DNA of 7,707 bases from Pirellulaceae bacterium (lineage in GTDB: Bacteria; Planctomycetota; Planctomycetia; Pirellulales; Pirellulaceae), in assembly GCA_030744095.1 (NCBI GenBank), contig JASLRF010000298.1, positions 1 to 7,707 of the forward strand, in the 5' to 3' direction. The position numbers were made by a program, and so were the translations under genes. The notes under the pieces are model-generated. The model was given only the letters and a program-made list of their open reading frames with translations, was not told the DNA's origin and made no database searches. This document shows positions 6,933 to 7,707 of the stretch, one piece after another; position 1 is the first letter of the stretch; every line of letters begins with the position of its first letter.

Positions 6933-6999
6933 CACCGGTGACAAATAGCACCGGTGGCAAGTAGCGCCAGTGACAAATAGTGCCAGTGAAAGCCAATAG
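6933..6999. repeat. Degenerate 16-bp tandem repeat, about four copies
   Basis: Copies are CACCGGTGACAAATAG (6933-6948), CACCGGTGGCAAGTAG (6949-6964), CGCCAGTGACAAATAG (6965-6980), and a diverged, longer fourth copy TGCCAGTGAAAGCCAATAG (6981-6999). The first three are contiguous with no spacer. The first two differ at two positions, and the first and third also at two. The 16-bp period is not a multiple of three, which argues against a coding repeat. The first half of the unit is itself the palindrome CACCGGTG, shared with the inverted repeats further left. There is no spacer structure like that of a CRISPR array. Confidence 0.75.
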
Positions 7000-7044
7000 A
7001 GCCGTGAGACTTCTAGGCATTGGCCAACGGCAATATTCACCGTA

Positions 7045-7080
7045 GGGGCATCGCCCCAGGAATCGCTGCGGCCCTGCCGC
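7045..7080 (-). terminator. Two hairpins just past the WD40 stop codon
   Basis: Directly after the TAA at 7084-7082 on the minus strand lie two perfect five-base-pair stems with three-base loops: GCGGC-AGG-GCCGC (7080-7068) and GGGGC-GAT-GCCCC (7057-7045). They are ten bases apart. Neither is followed by a T-tract, so they do not make a standard intrinsic terminator, but their place right at the gene end fits a transcript-end or mRNA-stabilising structure. Confidence 0.3.
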
Positions 7081-7081
7081 T

Positions 7082-7707
7082 TTAGGCTTGATCTTTGTCC
7101 GCCATCTTGCAGATGCGCAGCTTTCTATCGTAGTGCGCCGTTGCCAAATGCAAACCGTCGGAGGCCAGATCCATATCGCGTGCAGTGTTGGGGAGCTTGA
7201 ATTTGTAAAATTCCTCTTTCTGGTCTGCTTTCCAAAACAGCAAGAATCCGCCGCCACCGCCGCCGGAAATACCGATCACCGTACCGTCGGGATGCAGTGC
7301 CAGGCTCCATGCGGCACCGCGCAATTTGTCTTTGGAGACGTGCTGGATTGTCTCTTTAGCCGTTTCCCAATCGAACTCAGCGATCACTGGGTTGCCCACG
7401 CCTGCAAAGGCGTTGGTCACGTTGGTGATGCCGCTGCCGGCAAGTCGCTTGCCTGCCTGATCGAACACCAAACCGCGTAGGCCGCCAATGTCCGCCTTGA
7501 ATGTGGTGTCGTACTTGTGCAGTGCTTCGGCTTTGAATCTCCTGACCGCTTTACCGGTGGCAACTTCCCAATGCACGAGATTGCCCATCAGATCGCCAGA
7601 GACCAGGTCTTTCCCGGCGGGATGAAATGCCACGTTGTAGACGTAGCGTTCGTGGCCCAAAAACTCGCGCACCAGCGCTCCATCGGACGCATTCCAGAGC
7701 TTGACTA
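7082..7707 (-). CDS. WD40-repeat protein, N-terminal part outside window
   Basis: The frame is open to the right edge, so only the C-terminal 208 or so residues are seen. The first in-window GTG, at 7672, is internal, because upstream codons read VKLWNASDGAL, a WD40 blade end that continues into the next repeat. Blade-type endings recur: VKLWNASDG, LVHWEVATG, IAEFDWETAK, LLFWKADQK and LRICKMADK. Typical inner strands such as YNVAFHPAGKDLVSGD, WSLALHPDGTVIG and RDMDLASDGLHLATAHYD lie between them. These fit the last four to five blades of a beta-propeller, a protein-binding scaffold. In planctomycetes such propellers are often fused to cytochrome c or kinase domains, which would lie outside the window. 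Six consecutive glycines (codons at 7264-7247) sit in one blade loop. The protein ends shortly after the last blade. The specific role is unknown. Confidence 0.9.
   Translation of the reverse strand, partial: VKLWNASDGALVREFLGHERYVYNVAFHPAGKDLVSGDLMGNLVHWEVATGKAVRRFKAEALHKYDTTFKADIGGLRGLVFDQAGKRLAGSGITNVTNAFAGVGNPVIAEFDWETAKETIQHVSKDKLRGAAWSLALHPDGTVIGISGGGGGGFLLFWKADQKEEFYKFKLPNTARDMDLASDGLHLATAHYDRKLRICKMADKDQA

Larger units (their letters stand above)
6614..7081. other. Repeat- and palindrome-rich intergenic region
   Basis: These 468 bp separate the stop of the WD40 gene from the start of nhaA, both on the minus strand. They should hold the end of one transcript and the promoter of nhaA, though I could not pick a convincing promoter. 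I see no recognisable protein family in any frame. Longer open frames at 6728-6976 and 6805-7257 (minus) run through repeats or into the WD40 gene out of frame. A 37-codon plus-strand frame at 6763-6876 has an AGG eight bases before its ATG but no known match. The stretch is dominated by short inverted repeats and a tandem repeat listed separately. Its style suggests dispersed intergenic repeat material. Confidence 0.6.

Noticed and set aside
6933..6999. CRISPR array
   Set aside because: The repeat units are 16 bp and directly contiguous, without unique spacers, and no cas gene is nearby.
6805..7257. Minus-strand open frame of 150 codons
   Set aside because: Half of it is an out-of-frame reading of the WD40 gene and the rest translates the tandem repeat and palindromes; no protein family is visible.
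7247..7264. Six-glycine run in the WD40 protein as a microsatellite or frameshift site
   Set aside because: The codons are mixed (GGC, GGT, GGA), the frame is intact on both sides, and a glycine-rich loop is compatible with a propeller blade turn.

Overview
The window reads as a chromosomal segment of a planctomycete, most likely in the Pirellulales. This rests on recognised gene families and their style, not on a marker gene. The window holds a VWA protein of the kind with a GALFGE...GARFVFVVDxSxSM-like layout, a WD40-repeat protein, a carbamoyltransferase/SxtJ/DUF5989 cluster, weak or absent Shine-Dalgarno sequences and moderately GC-rich coding DNA. No rRNA, tRNA, CRISPR array or transposase gene was seen.

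Layout. From 1 to 800 (+) lies the 3' part of a VWA-domain protein whose start is off the left edge. It converges on a run of minus-strand genes that, in transcription order from right to left, are: nhaA (6613-5138), a possible small ORF (5193-5044), a Wzx-like flippase (5035-3671), a NodU/CmcH/TobZ-type carbamoyltransferase (3540-1702), an SxtJ-family membrane protein (1669-1253) and a DUF5989 small membrane protein (1197-979). Upstream of nhaA is a 468-bp gene-poor stretch (6614-7081) with a 16-bp tandem repeat and several short CACCG-type palindromes. Beyond it is the 3' part of a WD40 protein (7707-7082, minus), cut by the right edge.

How the genes may work together. The last three genes of the minus-strand run are closely spaced (32 and 55 bp) and match in order the sxtI-sxtJ-sxtK segment of cyanobacterial saxitoxin clusters: an O-carbamoyltransferase, SxtJ, then a tiny one-helix protein. 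The biosynthetic genes of saxitoxin are absent, so this is better read as a portable carbamoylation module. With a polysaccharide-type flippase directly upstream, a reasonable inference is carbamoylation and membrane translocation of a glycan or lipid-linked small molecule. The substrate is unknown and the two membrane partners have no established function. NhaA exchanges Na+ for H+ and may be only a neighbour. It carries an unusual histidine-rich insert between its first two helices.

The most interesting points are the SxtIJK-like module beside a flippase, the histidine-rich insert in NhaA, a hidden 49-residue reading frame between nhaA and the flippase that may be a small gene or a remnant of a lost gene, and the repeat- and palindrome-rich spacer upstream of nhaA.
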